57,299 bases of DNA from Actinotalea ferrariae. Its GTDB lineage: Bacteria; Actinomycetota; Actinomycetes; Actinomycetales; Cellulomonadaceae. Of the stretch, positions 7,959 to 19,350 are shown piece by piece (positions within the stretch are counted from its first letter, which is position 1; every line of letters starts with the position of its first letter). A program made the translations under genes and the position numbers. The notes under the pieces are model-generated. The model was given only the letters and a program-made list of their open reading frames with translations, was not told the origin of the DNA and made no database searches. The DNA is taken from assembly GCF_019733465.1 (NCBI RefSeq), contig NZ_JACVQL010000113.1, positions 1 through 57,299 of the forward strand, written 5' to 3'.

Positions 7959-8402
7959 TCAGCGCAGGCCGGCGGGCCCCGACGCGCGCTCGACGAGGGC
8001 CTCGACGATCGGCACGTCCGGGTCGAGCCACGGCACGGACAGCCACGCGCCGGCGGGCAACCAGGTGAGCTCGTCGTGCTCGACGAGCGGCTGCGGCTCC
8101 CCGGCCTCGACCGTCGCCGCCCAGAGCCGCATCACGTAGCCGTGGGTGATCGACCAGCCGCCGTCACGCGGTCCGGGCACCTCGCCGCCCAACGTGATCG
8201 TGATCCCGAGCTCCTCGCTGATCTCGCGGTGCAGCGCCTGGGTCGGCGTCTCGCCCGCGTCGACCTTGCCGCCTGGGAACTCCCACCGGCCGGCGAGCGA
8301 CAACGGCTTGCTGCGGCGGGCGGACAGCAGCCGGGTGGGGCGGTCGAGGTCGTCGACGAGGGCGGCCGCCACGACGAGCACGGGGTGCTGGCGGCTCGTC
8401 AT
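7959..8402 (-). CDS. Nudix hydrolase, MutT-like
   Basis: 147 residues with an intact Nudix box GKVDAGETPTQALHREISEELG (residues about 45-66; GX5EX7REUXEEXGU). The EFPGGK entry and the position of the box resemble MutT-type (d)NTP pyrophosphatases that clean oxidised nucleotides such as 8-oxo-dGTP; the substrate is inferred. It is convergent with the upstream gene and starts at ATG 8402. Confidence 0.88.
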   Translation of the reverse strand: MTSRQHPVLVVAAALVDDLDRPTRLLSARRSKPLSLAGRWEFPGGKVDAGETPTQALHREISEELGITITLGGEVPGPRDGGWSITHGYVMRLWAATVEAGEPQPLVEHDELTWLPAGAWLSVPWLDPDVPIVEALVERASGPAGLR

Positions 8403-8490
8403 GGGTGAAGTCTCCCAGACGGCCCGAGGGTCGGGCGGCGGGACAGCCCGACGGTCACCACGTCAGCCGGGTCCGGGCGGGTCGGGCGTC

Positions 8491-9054
8491 TCAGCTCGGG
8501 ACGTGCCACGAGCCGTGCGCGGCCTCCGCGAGCTGGGCGGCGATCTCGCGCACGTCGTCCTCGGGGCGACGGACCAGGCGGGTGAGGCGCCCGGACGCCT
8601 CGGCCACGAGGAGGTACACGTCGACGGTGCGGCCCGCCTGCGCCTCGGCCGTGATCAGCCGGTTGAGCCGGCACCGCTCCTCGCGGCGGGGGTTCTGCGC
8701 GTCGCGGCGGGAGACGTCCCCGAGGCCGTTGCGCTGACCGAACATCCGGGCGACGTCGGGCGTGGAGCCGACGTACCGGACGGTGCCGTGCGTGACCAGG
8801 GCGAACACACCTGGCCCGGACGGGAGCTCGTGCTCGGGCTCGATCCGCCCGAACGGCCCGAGGGCCCAGGCGGGGTACCGCTGCTCGACGGCGGCCATGC
8901 CGGCGAGCGGGGAGTGCATCAGGACCGTGCCGTCCGCGTCGCGCTCGACGAAGAGGCGGCCTGCGTGGGTGAGGACCCTGCGGTCCAGGACCAGGTGGTC
9001 CGGTGCCCAGTGCTCGTCGGCCGCAGGTCGGCGGGCCGGACGATCCACTGCCAC
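8491..9054 (-). CDS. GIY-YIG-like nuclease domain protein
   Basis: 187 residues. The central part (about 80-150) has GVFALVTHGTVRYVGST, a GIY-YIG-type strand pair (G-V-F...Y-V-G), then a Arg-containing helix and CRLNRLITAEAQAGRTVDVYLL, which parallels actinobacterial stand-alone GIY-YIG proteins. The usual catalytic Arg and Glu positions are not secure by eye. The N-terminal 75 residues are a separate domain of unknown type. Start is GTG 9054 with GGAGG close upstream; GTG 9048 with better spacing is equally possible. Function in DNA processing is inferred from the fold only. Confidence 0.6.
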   Translation of the reverse strand: MAVDRPARRPAADEHWAPDHLVLDRRVLTHAGRLFVERDADGTVLMHSPLAGMAAVEQRYPAWALGPFGRIEPEHELPSGPGVFALVTHGTVRYVGSTPDVARMFGQRNGLGDVSRRDAQNPRREERCRLNRLITAEAQAGRTVDVYLLVAEASGRLTRLVRRPEDDVREIAAQLAEAAHGSWHVPS

Positions 9055-9204
9055 CTGCCTCCTCGCTGGGCCCGTCGGGCCGGAGCTCCCGACATTACCC
9101 GGGCCGGGTGGCCGGTCCGAACCGGACCGGCCACCACCGGGGTCCCGCGGGGGCTCAGGAGGCCGTGCGACGCCGTGCTGGGGGGCTCGGCAGACGCGTG
9201 GGCG

Positions 9205-9447
9205 TCAGCGGAGGCCGATCTGACGCGCGCAGGCGACGGCGTCGGCACGCGTCGAGACGCCGAGCTTCTTGTAGACGCTGCGGACCTGCGACTTGACCGT
9301 GTTGCGCGTGACGAAGAGCTTCGTCGCGATCTCCTCGAGCGTCACGGTCTCGTCCAGGTTGGAGAGGATCACGCGCTCGCGGCGGGTGAGGGGCTCCGTG
9401 GTGCGCTGGGTCGGGACCATGCGCAGGTCGGTCGCTTCGATCGTCAT
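9205..9447 (-). CDS. LuxR-type HTH solo protein
   Basis: An 80-residue protein that is almost only a GerE/LuxR helix-turn-helix: LTRRERVILSNLDETVTLEEIA...VTRNTVKSQVRSVYKKLGVSTRADAVACAR. It has no receiver or autoinducer domain. ATG 9447 is preceded by GGAGGTC at good spacing, which supports the short form over the longer open frame. Such solos may act as DNA-binding regulators on their own. The 400-base region upstream, with repeated TTCACCCCC sites, is the likely control region. Confidence 0.8.
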   Translation of the reverse strand: MTIEATDLRMVPTQRTTEPLTRRERVILSNLDETVTLEEIATKLFVTRNTVKSQVRSVYKKLGVSTRADAVACARQIGLR

Positions 9448-9849
9448 GCTGACCTCCAGGGGCGCGGTGCTCGGGGTGAAGCACCGGTTGTGCGGGTACA
9501 CCTGGAGAGAGCGGGGACTTCACCCCCCATGACGCGGTTTTCACCCCCGATTTCGCGGCTCTTCGGTTGCGGGTGGCTCCCGAAGCCCGATATGGGCGTC
9601 GCCGCCGGGCGTTTGCGCTGGTCAGCGCGCCGAGTGATCGACAACGCCGTCCTGGGACGTTCACCCGAACGGAGTACACCTCAGCGGGAAGAACCCGGGG
9701 CTGCGGGAGGCGCGCGGGCACGACCCCGACCGGCCGGAGCCGACGTCGCGCGGGCCCGACGTCGCTCGGACCGACGACGCGCCGGAGCCGACGTCGCGCC
9801 GGAGCCGACCTCGTGCCCGCGGACGACGTCGTGCGCGGATCTCGGGGCG
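9448..9849. other. Gene-free stretch with promoter-like and repeat elements
   Basis: No reading frame here has a convincing start, ribosome binding site or family match. The left half holds the motif CTTCACCCCC/TTTTCACCCCC at about 9519 and 9538 and its inverse GGGGTGAAG at 9473, possible operators for the LuxR solo. The right half holds three direct repeats of CCGGAGCCGACGTCGCG at about 9734, 9782 and 9799 (the last shortened). gcvH ends at 9850. Confidence 0.6.
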
Positions 9850-10221
9850 TCAGCCCTCGACGAGCTCGGCGTACTCCTGCGCGCTGAGCAGCGGGCCCGT
9901 CGCGACCACCTCGACCCGGAGCAGCCAGCCCTGCCCGTAGGGGTCGGAGTTCACGAGGCTCGGGTCGCCGACGGCGTCCTCGTTGACCTCGACCACGGTG
10001 CCCGTGACGGGCGAGTAGATCTCGGAGACCGACTTGGTGGACTCGATCTCGCCGCACACCGAGCCGGCCGTGACCTGCGAGCCGACCTCGGGGAGCTCGA
10101 GGTACACGACGTCGCCGAGCGCCTCCGCGGCGTTCGCCGTGATGCCGATCGTCGCCGGGTCCCCCGTGGTCACCCACTCGTGCTCGGCGGTGTACTGCAG
10201 CTCGGTCGGGATGGCGCTCAC
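9850..10221 (-). CDS. gcvH: Glycine cleavage system H protein
   Basis: Lipoyl carrier of the glycine cleavage complex: it shuttles the aminomethyl group between GcvP and GcvT. 123 residues, the usual length. The lipoylation site is the Lys in [15 protein letters not shown]. The start is a GTG (10221) behind GGAGATCCC. It lies 46 bases after gcvT and is last in the gcvP-gcvT-gcvH operon, so it should be under the same glycine riboswitch. Confidence 0.96.
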   Translation of the reverse strand: MSAIPTELQYTAEHEWVTTGDPATIGITANAAEALGDVVYLELPEVGSQVTAGSVCGEIESTKSVSEIYSPVTGTVVEVNEDAVGDPSLVNSDPYGQGWLLRVEVVATGPLLSAQEYAELVEG

Positions 10222-10267
10222 GGGATCTCCTCGGGACGGTTCTGGCGCTGCAGCGGGCGAACGCAGG

Positions 10268-11496
10268 TCAGGTGCTGCTGGGACGACGGTAGAAGGGCAG
10301 GGCCACGACGCGCACGGGCTCGGCCCGGCCGCGCACGTCGACCGCGAGCTCGGTGCCCACGGCGCTGACCTCGGGCGTCACGTACGCCATCGCGATCGGG
10401 TGGCCGAGCGTCGGTGACGGCGCGCCGGACGTCACGTGGCCGACGACGGCGCCGCGGTCGGTGACCACCGGGTAGCCGTGGCGGGCCGCCCGGCGGGACA
10501 GGCCCTGGAGCCCGACGAGGACGCGCGACGGCTGCGACCCCGCGCGCGCGGCGAGCGGTGCCCGGCCGACGAAGTCGAGCGGCCGGCCCTCGGGGTCCAC
10601 CTTGTCGAGCTTCACCACGCGCGCGAGGCCCGCGTCGTGCGGCGCCGTCGTGCGGTCGAGCTCGTTGCCGTACAGGGGCATGCCGGCCTCGAGCCGCAGG
10701 CTGTCGCGCGCGGACAGGCCGGCGGGGACCAGGCCCTGCGGCTCGCCGACCGCGAGGACGGCGCGCCAGAGCGCCCGCGCGTGCGCGGCGTCGACGAACA
10801 GCTCGAAGCCGTCCTCGCCCGTGTAGCCGGTGCGTGCGACGAGCGCCGGGACGCCCGCGACGACCGCCTCGGTCGCCGCGTAGTAGCGCAGACCCACGAC
10901 GGCGGCCCGCTCGGCGGCGTCCAGGACGAGCTCGGCGAGGATCGCCTCGGCCGCCGGCCCCTGGACGGCGACGAGCGCCGTGGCCTCGGACTCGTCGGTG
11001 ACCTCGACGTCCGCGCCCGCGCAGCGCTCGCGCAGCTCGCTGAGGACGACGTCGACGTTCGACGCGTTCGCGACCACGAGCCAGGCGTCGTCGTGCGTGC
11101 GGTAGACGACGAGGTCGTCCAGGACGCCGCCGTCGGGTGCGCAGAGCATCGTGTACCGCGCGCGGCCGACGGCGAGCCCGGACAGGTTGCCCACTAGCGC
11201 GCGGTCCAGCGCGGCCCCGGCACCCGCGCCCGCGACGCGGATCTCGCCCATGTGGGACAGGTCGAACAGCCCGGCGGCGGACCGCACCGCGCGGTGCTCG
11301 GCGAGGTCCGACGTGTACCGCAGGGGCATGGACCAGCCCGCGAAGGGCGTCATCGCGGCCCCGAGCGCGACGTGCTCCTCGAAGAGCGGACCGCGACGTG
11401 CGCCGTCGGTGGCGGCGTCGTCGGCGTGCGGCACGGGCTGCGTGCCGAACTCGTTGAGCCGAGCGGCTCGCGGCTCGGCACCCGGGTCGGTGGCGG

Positions 11497-11500
<4 letters not shown>
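10268..11500 (-). CDS. gcvT: Glycine cleavage system aminomethyltransferase (T protein)
   Basis: Transfers the methylene group from the lipoyl arm of GcvH to tetrahydrofolate, releasing ammonia. 410 residues; the family core begins at [24 protein letters not shown], after about 35 extra N-terminal residues. [10 protein letters not shown] and the C-terminal barrel ([17 protein letters not shown]) are typical. ATG 11500 overlaps the gcvP stop (ATGA), so the start is well supported and translation is coupled. Confidence 0.95.
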
Positions 11501-14472
<2,972 letters not shown>

Positions 14473-14551
14473 GCTGGCGGCTCCGAGGACGAGCCCGGCG
14501 AGCCGGGCGGTGGCTGGGCCTCCCCGCTCTGTCATCGAGGGCGCGCGCCCC

Positions 14552-14740
14552 GACCTGAGAGTTTGGCCTGCGAGCCGTGCGGCCCGCCGGCGTGCACCGT
14601 CGGTGGACCGCCCGATGGTGCGGCGGTCGCTTTCCAGAGTTGCCTCGCTGCGGCGGTACGTGGGCCTGAGAGATTCCCGGGGAGGGCCTTGCTCCTTCGG
14701 CGTCGCGGACAGGCGGTCCGCGAGCTCTCCCACCGCAGCT
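14552..14740 (-). promoter_or_regulatory. Tandem glycine riboswitch
   Basis: Two aptamers in series upstream of gcvP, read on the minus strand. Aptamer 1 (about 14740-14662) shows GGGAGAG, then CGCCGAAGGAGCAA, then AATCTCTCAGGC. Aptamer 2 (about 14639-14554) shows CTCTGGAAAG, then CACCGACGGTGCA, then AAACTCTCAGG. These are the conserved glycine riboswitch blocks. A GGGCGCGCGCCC palindrome at 14539-14550 follows directly and could be part of the switch; there is no U-run, so control may be at translation. A -10-like TACGCT lies at 14767-14772. Glycine should turn the operon on. Confidence 0.93.
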
Positions 14741-14913
14741 CGAGCAGCGTGTTCGGTTGTGGGGCCAGCGTAGACCGCGCGGGGGCGCAACGGGGCGATG
14801 GTCGGGTGTCGATGGCCTCGGCGATGACGCGGGCTGCCAACGTCGTTCGAGATGGCGTGGCCCGCGTCGCGCGTGTGCTCGCTGAATCCGTCAGTTCACG
14901 TCCTGCTGAGCCC

Positions 14914-14960
14914 TTGTCCGGTCTGCCCGGTTCCGGGTAGAATTCGAACTGGTGTTCGAA
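14914..14960 (+). promoter_or_regulatory. Promoter with perfect LexA (SOS) box
   Basis: A -35 TTGTCC (14914-14919) and -10 TAGAAT (14938-14943), 18 bases apart, are followed by TTCGAAC-TGGT-GTTCGAA (14943-14960), a perfect palindrome that contains the actinobacterial LexA box TCGAAC-N4-GTTCGA. The box touches the -10, a classic repressor position. The site lies just upstream of the ATG at 14966 and indicates DNA-damage induction of the HNH gene. Confidence 0.85.
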
Positions 14961-14965
14961 GGGTC

Positions 14966-16354
14966 ATGGGGTCTGACGATGGGGGTGCACGGGTGGCGGT
15001 GCTGGCGGCGGTCGAGGCGCCGGTCGGCGCGATCGCGGCCGACGGCGTGGCCGCCGAGGACCTCGTCGCCGATGTGGCGACGCTCGTCTCGCGCGTCAGG
15101 GCGGCGGGCCGTGACGCGGCCGACTGGTCGCCGATGCAGCGTCGTTCAGTCCTTGCCGCGCTCGACGCCGCGATGGGGGCGCTCACCGCGGTCCGCGGCG
15201 ACGTCCTGGTGGCCGAGCGCGAGGCGGGGACCTGGCGCGGCTCGGGTGACCCGACGTTCGAGGCGTGGCGCGGTCGCACGTCCCGGGCCGGGACCCGAGC
15301 GGTGCTGACCCAGGTCCGCCAGGCGGAGACCGCGACCCAGCTCCCGCGCCTGGGGGCGGCGGTCCGGGACGGCGTCCTGCCGGTCGAGCACATGGAGACG
15401 TTGAGCCGCGTGGTCGCGGCCGCGCCGGCACCGGTGCGGGCGGCGCTCGCTCAGGAGGACCACCAGGCGGAGCTGCTCACGGTCGCGCGTCGGGTCGATG
15501 CCGGCGCGTTCGGCCGGGCCGCCGCACGGCTCGTCTCGCGCCTCGACCCCCGAGCGCACGAGCGAGGGCACCAGGCGCAGCGGGCAGCGCGGTACCTCCA
15601 CCTCGCCGACGCGTCCGACGGGACGCGGATCAGCGGCCTGGTCGACCGCATGGCCGGGCACCGCCTCCGGCTCGCGCTCGAGGCCGTGTCGCCGCGGCCC
15701 GGGCAGGACGACGAGCGGACGTCGGAGCAGCGCCGCGCCGACGCGCTCGACGTGCTGGCCGAGAAGGTGCTCGCCATGCCGCAGACGGGGAGCGGCGCCT
15801 CGGTGCGCCCGCACATCTCCTTCCTCATGGACGCCGAGACGTGGGCGGGCCTCCGCGCCCTGCGCGAGATCGAGACGACGGGCGCCGTGTCCGAGGACGC
15901 AGCAGCGTCGCTCGTGGCGCCGGTGACGCTCGAGGACGGGACGCCCGTCCCGCTGAGCGAGGTGGCGCGCGCGCTGTGCGACTGCGAGCTGACGCGCATC
16001 GTCATGGATGCCGACGGGGTGCCGCTCGACATCGGCCGCGGGCGGCGGACCTACACCGGAGCCCAACGCAGGGCCGTCATCGCGCGGGACCGTGGGTGCG
16101 TCTGGACGGACTGCGCCGCCGAGGCGCGGTGGGCGGAGGTCCACCACATCCGATGGTGGGACCGGGACGACGGGCCGACGTCGATCGAGAACGGCGCGCT
16201 GCTGTGCACGTTCCACCACCACGAGGTCCATCGACGCGACCTCGACATCACCCGGGAGCAGGGACCACCCGGGCCGGACGGCCGGCCGAGATACACCTTC
16301 CGCGACCCGCGCGGTCGTCCCGTGGCGACCCCGCGCGCGGTCGACGACCCCTGA
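14966..16354 (+). CDS. DUF222 / HNH endonuclease domain protein (13E12-like), SOS-controlled
   Basis: 462 residues. A long helical DUF222-type region (about 30-330) is followed by an HNH domain (about 365-430) with CVWTDCAAEARWAEVHHIRWWDRDD-like zinc/His core (key residues Cys, Cys, the HH of VHHI, and the Asn of IENGALLC, HHHEVH). This is the architecture of the mycobacterial 13E12 repeat family. The ATG at 14966 is used because the promoter and SOS box (14914-14960) rule out starts further left. Some 13E12-type genes of mycobacteria are known LexA targets, which fits. Its substrate and role are unknown. Confidence 0.9.
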   Translation: MGSDDGGARVAVLAAVEAPVGAIAADGVAAEDLVADVATLVSRVRAAGRDAADWSPMQRRSVLAALDAAMGALTAVRGDVLVAEREAGTWRGSGDPTFEAWRGRTSRAGTRAVLTQVRQAETATQLPRLGAAVRDGVLPVEHMETLSRVVAAAPAPVRAALAQEDHQAELLTVARRVDAGAFGRAAARLVSRLDPRAHERGHQAQRAARYLHLADASDGTRISGLVDRMAGHRLRLALEAVSPRPGQDDERTSEQRRADALDVLAEKVLAMPQTGSGASVRPHISFLMDAETWAGLRALREIETTGAVSEDAAASLVAPVTLEDGTPVPLSEVARALCDCELTRIVMDADGVPLDIGRGRRTYTGAQRRAVIARDRGCVWTDCAAEARWAEVHHIRWWDRDDGPTSIENGALLCTFHHHEVHRRDLDITREQGPPGPDGRPRYTFRDPRGRPVATPRAVDDP

Positions 16355-16386
16355 CCTCGTCGCCTGACCTCGTCGCCTGACCTCGC
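16353..16386. repeat. Three tandem 13-bp units overlapping the HNH stop
   Basis: CCTGACCTCGTCG occurs three times head to tail, the last copy imperfect; the gene's TGA stop is inside the first unit. No other function is visible in the short gap to the aminotransferase gene. Confidence 0.7.
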
Positions 16387-16494
16387 CGTGCCTCGGCCCG
16401 CCGGCCCGACGGCCCGCCGGCGCTCGATTCACCGCCACGGGCGGGCCTCCCGTCCTCCCACGGGCGGGGTTCACGTGCTGGCCGAGGGTGCGGC

Positions 16495-17679
16495 TCAGCC
16501 CACGGGCACGAGGCCGTGCTCGCGCTGCCAGGCGACGATGCGGTCGATCGCCTCGTCGACGACGTCGGGCGGCGAGGCGAAGGCGAGGCGGACCCAGCCG
16601 TCGCCGTCGACCGCGTCGAAGTCGGTCCCGGGGGTGAGGGCGACACCCGCCTCGTCGAGGAGGCGTGCGCACCAGGTGACCGAGTCGAGGCCCGAGCCCG
16701 ACACGTCGCCGTAGAGGTAGAAGGCGCCGTCGGGCGGGGCGACCCTGCTCCACCCGAGCTCCGGCAGGCGCGCGAGGAGGCGTGCGCGCGAGGCCGCGTA
16801 GACGCCGACCTCGAGCTCGGCGGCGGCGTAGCCCTCGGGCGTGAGCGCGGCGATCGCAGCGTGCTGCGCGAGACCCGGCGGGCACAGCGCGACGTTCCCG
16901 GCGAGCGCGTCGACGGGCGCGACGAGGTCCGGCGGCAGCACGAGCCACCCGAGCCTCCAGCCGGTCATCGCCCAGTACTTGGAGAACGACGAGACGACCA
17001 CGGCACCCGCGTCGGTCGCCGCGGCGGCGGTCGCGGCCTGCGCACCGTCGTAGGTGATGCCGTGGTAGATCTCGTCGCTGATCAGGCGCACGTCGTACTC
17101 CGCGCACCAGTCCGCGAGCGCGGCGAGGTCGGCGGCGCCGAGCATCGTCCCCGTCGGGTTCGCGGGGCTCGCGACGACGACGCCGTCGAGCCCGCCGTCG
17201 TAGTAGGCGGCCGTGAGCTGCTCGACGGTCGGCTGGTACCGGGTCTCCGGCCCGCACGCGAGCTCGACCACCTCGAGGCCCAGCGACCGCAGGATGTTCT
17301 TGTACGCCGGGTACCCCGGGCGGGCGACGGCCACGCGGTCACCCGGGTCGAACGCCGCGAGGAAGGCGAGCATGAACGCGCCCGACGACCCGGTCGCGAC
17401 CGCGACGCGCGCGGGGTCGACGTCGACGTCGTACCAGCGGCCGTAGTGCTGCGCGATCGCCCGGCGCAGCGCCGGCACGCCGACCGCCTCGGTGTACCCG
17501 ACGTCGCCGGCCGCGAGGAGCGACGCGGCCCGCTCGCGGACCACGCTCGACGCGCCGTGGAGCGGCTGCCCCGCGCACAGGTTGACGATCGACGCGCCGG
17601 CGTCGCGGCGCGCGTTGGCCGCGGCGAGGACCTCCATCACGGCGAACGGCGGGACGAGCGAACGGCGCGAGACCTTCAT
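16495..17679 (-). CDS. Class I/II pyridoxal-phosphate aminotransferase
   Basis: 394 residues of the aspartate aminotransferase fold. Visible landmarks are GSSGAFMLAF (PLP phosphate cup), ASPANPTGT (Asn/Pro/Gly), SDEIYHGI (Asp-Tyr pair) and SFSKYWAMTGWRLGW with the Schiff-base Lys. The C-terminal Arg that binds the substrate carboxylate is in WVRLAFA. MKVSRRS at 17679 is the first good start; it aligns with the usual N-terminus. The amino acid substrate cannot be told. Stands alone between the HNH and zinc-ribbon genes. Confidence 0.93.
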   Translation of the reverse strand: MKVSRRSLVPPFAVMEVLAAANARRDAGASIVNLCAGQPLHGASSVVRERAASLLAAGDVGYTEAVGVPALRRAIAQHYGRWYDVDVDPARVAVATGSSGAFMLAFLAAFDPGDRVAVARPGYPAYKNILRSLGLEVVELACGPETRYQPTVEQLTAAYYDGGLDGVVVASPANPTGTMLGAADLAALADWCAEYDVRLISDEIYHGITYDGAQAATAAAATDAGAVVVSSFSKYWAMTGWRLGWLVLPPDLVAPVDALAGNVALCPPGLAQHAAIAALTPEGYAAAELEVGVYAASRARLLARLPELGWSRVAPPDGAFYLYGDVSGSGLDSVTWCARLLDEAGVALTPGTDFDAVDGDGWVRLAFASPPDVVDEAIDRIVAWQREHGLVPVG

Positions 17680-17767
17680 CGGGCCATCCTGCCCCGCGGC
17701 CCCGGCCCGTGCGGATCCGGCGTCCCGGCGCCGGAGCGACGCGGGGCGCAGGCGCCGAGCCGACGAC

Positions 17768-18196
17768 TCAGCCGAAGTCGAGGATGTCGCTGAGCCAGGA
17801 CTCCTTCTTCTTGCGGTACGGCTGGTTGCGCGGGTCACGGCGCGGGTCGTAGCCGCCGCGCCCGTCGCGGTAGCCGTCCCGGTCGCGGTCCCTGTAGTCG
17901 TCCCGGTCGCGGTCCCGATAGCCGTCGTGCGAGCCGCGGTACGGCTCGGTCGGGTACGGCTGGGCCGGGTGGTCCTGCGGCGTCGCGGGGTAGGCGGGCT
18001 GGCCGTATGCGGCTGGGGCCGCCGGCGAGGCGAGCGTCGCCGCCGAGGGCGGCACGACCTCGGCCGCGGCACGGTCGAGGATCTTGTCGAGCTCGCCGCG
18101 GTCGAGCCAGATGCCGCGGCACGTGGGGCAGTAGTCGATCTCGACGCCCTGGCGCTCGGACATCACCAGGTCGACACCGTCGATGGGGCACTTCAT
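17768..18196 (-). CDS. TFIIB-type zinc ribbon protein with Arg/Asp/Tyr-rich tail
   Basis: 142 residues. The first 45 form a zf-TFIIB domain: MKCPIDG...YCPTCRGIWLDRGELDKIL, with the four Cys that bind zinc. The remainder is Pro/Ala-rich, then a low-complexity RDRD/GYRD tract (about 90-125) and a basic end KKKESW. Small zinc-ribbon proteins of this kind are widespread and uncharacterised. Start ATG 18196 is preceded by GAGGAGCTGCC. Confidence 0.85.
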   Translation of the reverse strand: MKCPIDGVDLVMSERQGVEIDYCPTCRGIWLDRGELDKILDRAAAEVVPPSAATLASPAAPAAYGQPAYPATPQDHPAQPYPTEPYRGSHDGYRDRDRDDYRDRDRDGYRDGRGGYDPRRDPRNQPYRKKKESWLSDILDFG

Positions 18197-18283
18197 GGCA
18201 GCTCCTCGGTCAGCGGACACGTCCGCACGGCACAACGACCGCGGGAGCCGGATGGTGCCCTGCGGCGGGCGGGAAGGGTCCGG

Positions 18284-18473
18284 GTCGTGGCGGCTCCCCG
18301 TCGTGGCGGCTCCGCGTGGTGGCGGCTCCGCGTGGTGGCGGCTCCGCGTGGTGGCGGCTCCCCGTCGTGGCGGCTCCCCGTCGTGGCGGCTCCCCGTCGT
18401 GGCGGCTCCCCGTCGTGGCGGCTCCCCGTCGTGGCGGCTCCGCGTGGTGGCGGCTCCGCGTGGTGGCGTCAGG
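18284..18473. repeat. Twelve tandem copies of a 16-bp minisatellite
   Basis: Unit GTSGTGGCGGCTCCSC (S = C or G) repeats every 16 bases from 18284, with the last copy truncated. Two variants occur in blocks, one with C and one with G at positions 3 and 15. The array lies between the zinc-ribbon gene start and the phosphatase gene end. There are no spacers, so it is not a CRISPR array. Confidence 0.92.
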
Positions 18474-18518
18474 TCCACGGCGAGGTTGGTGGCCGTGCGC
18501 CGCGGGGCGCGGGGCGCG

Positions 18519-19091
18519 TCATGCTCGGCCGCTGCGGGGCGCGGGCGCGTCCGGGACGGCGCGCTCGTCGAGGGCCGCGCGCACGTGCGCGAGGATGCCG
18601 TCGGCGGCCGCCTCCACCTCGGCGAGCGTGACCTCGAAGCCGGACTCCTCGCCGTACCAGGGGTCGTCGACGTCGAGCAGGTGCTCGGGGCCGCCCGTCG
18701 GCGCCTGAGGGTCGAAGCTGCGGAACATGCGGATGCGGCGCTCGAGCGCCGCGTCGCCACGGGCCAGCCGGCGCAACGTCGCGGCGTGGGTGGCGGTCAT
18801 CGGCAGCACGAGGTCGCGCGCCGCGAGGTCGACGGGGTCCACCTGGCGCGCGCGGTGCTGCGGGACGTCGTAGCCGTGCGCAGCGAGGACGCGGCGGGCG
18901 CGCGGGTCGATCGGGCGTCCGTGCTCCTCGTCGCTCGTCCCCGTGGAGTCGACCTCGACGACGTCGCCCAGCCCGGCCTCCTCGAGACGGGCACGGAGCA
19001 CCACCTCGGCCATCGGCGACCGGCAGATGTTGCCGGTGCACACGGTCATCACGCGGTACGGGGTGCGGCGGGGCGTCTCGGGTGGCGTCAC
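18519..19091 (-). CDS. Low-molecular-weight protein-tyrosine phosphatase
   Basis: 190 residues of the LMW-PTP family. The P-loop is VCTGNICRSPMAE (C-x5-R-S) near residue 15-25, and the general acid Asp is in DVDDPWYG near residue 150. The GTG at 19091 with GGAG nine bases upstream was chosen; an ATG at 19052 starts directly at the catalytic core and is the alternative. Dephosphorylates Tyr-phosphorylated proteins in family members; partners here unknown. Divergent from the small membrane protein gene. Confidence 0.93.
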   Translation of the reverse strand: MTPPETPRRTPYRVMTVCTGNICRSPMAEVVLRARLEEAGLGDVVEVDSTGTSDEEHGRPIDPRARRVLAAHGYDVPQHRARQVDPVDLAARDLVLPMTATHAATLRRLARGDAALERRIRMFRSFDPQAPTGGPEHLLDVDDPWYGEESGFEVTLAEVEAAADGILAHVRAALDERAVPDAPAPRSGRA

Positions 19092-19192
19092 GGGGCCATT
19101 CTCCAGCGGAGTCGGCGAGAGGGGCGGTCGACGGACGGACGGGCGCGTGCAGCCGACGAGGGCGCGGACGAGCGCGTGCGGCCGACCGTAGC

Positions 19193-19302
19193 GCGGACGG
19201 GTCACCGTCGACCGGGATGCGGACCGGCGCATACGACCGACGGGAACGCGGACGGGTCACCGTCGAGCAGGATGCGGACCGGCGGGTACGGCCGACGGGG
19301 AC
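19193..19302. repeat. 55-bp direct repeat, two copies plus remnants
   Basis: A 55-base unit starting GCGGACGGGTCACCGTCGA at 19193 is repeated at 19248 with few changes; a shorter remnant lies to the left near 19158-19192. It fills the space between the phosphatase and membrane-protein genes and so may carry both promoters. No known element matches. Confidence 0.75.
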
Positions 19303-19350
19303 GCGGACGCGCGGGCCGGGCGGCCGCGGCGCACACCTAGAGTGCTGCCC

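Noticed and set aside
9585-9593. GCCCGATAT as another sigma-28-type -10
   Set aside because: No CTCA at the right distance and no plus-strand gene behind it.
18284-18473. CRISPR array
   Set aside because: Units are head to tail without spacers and there are no cas genes.
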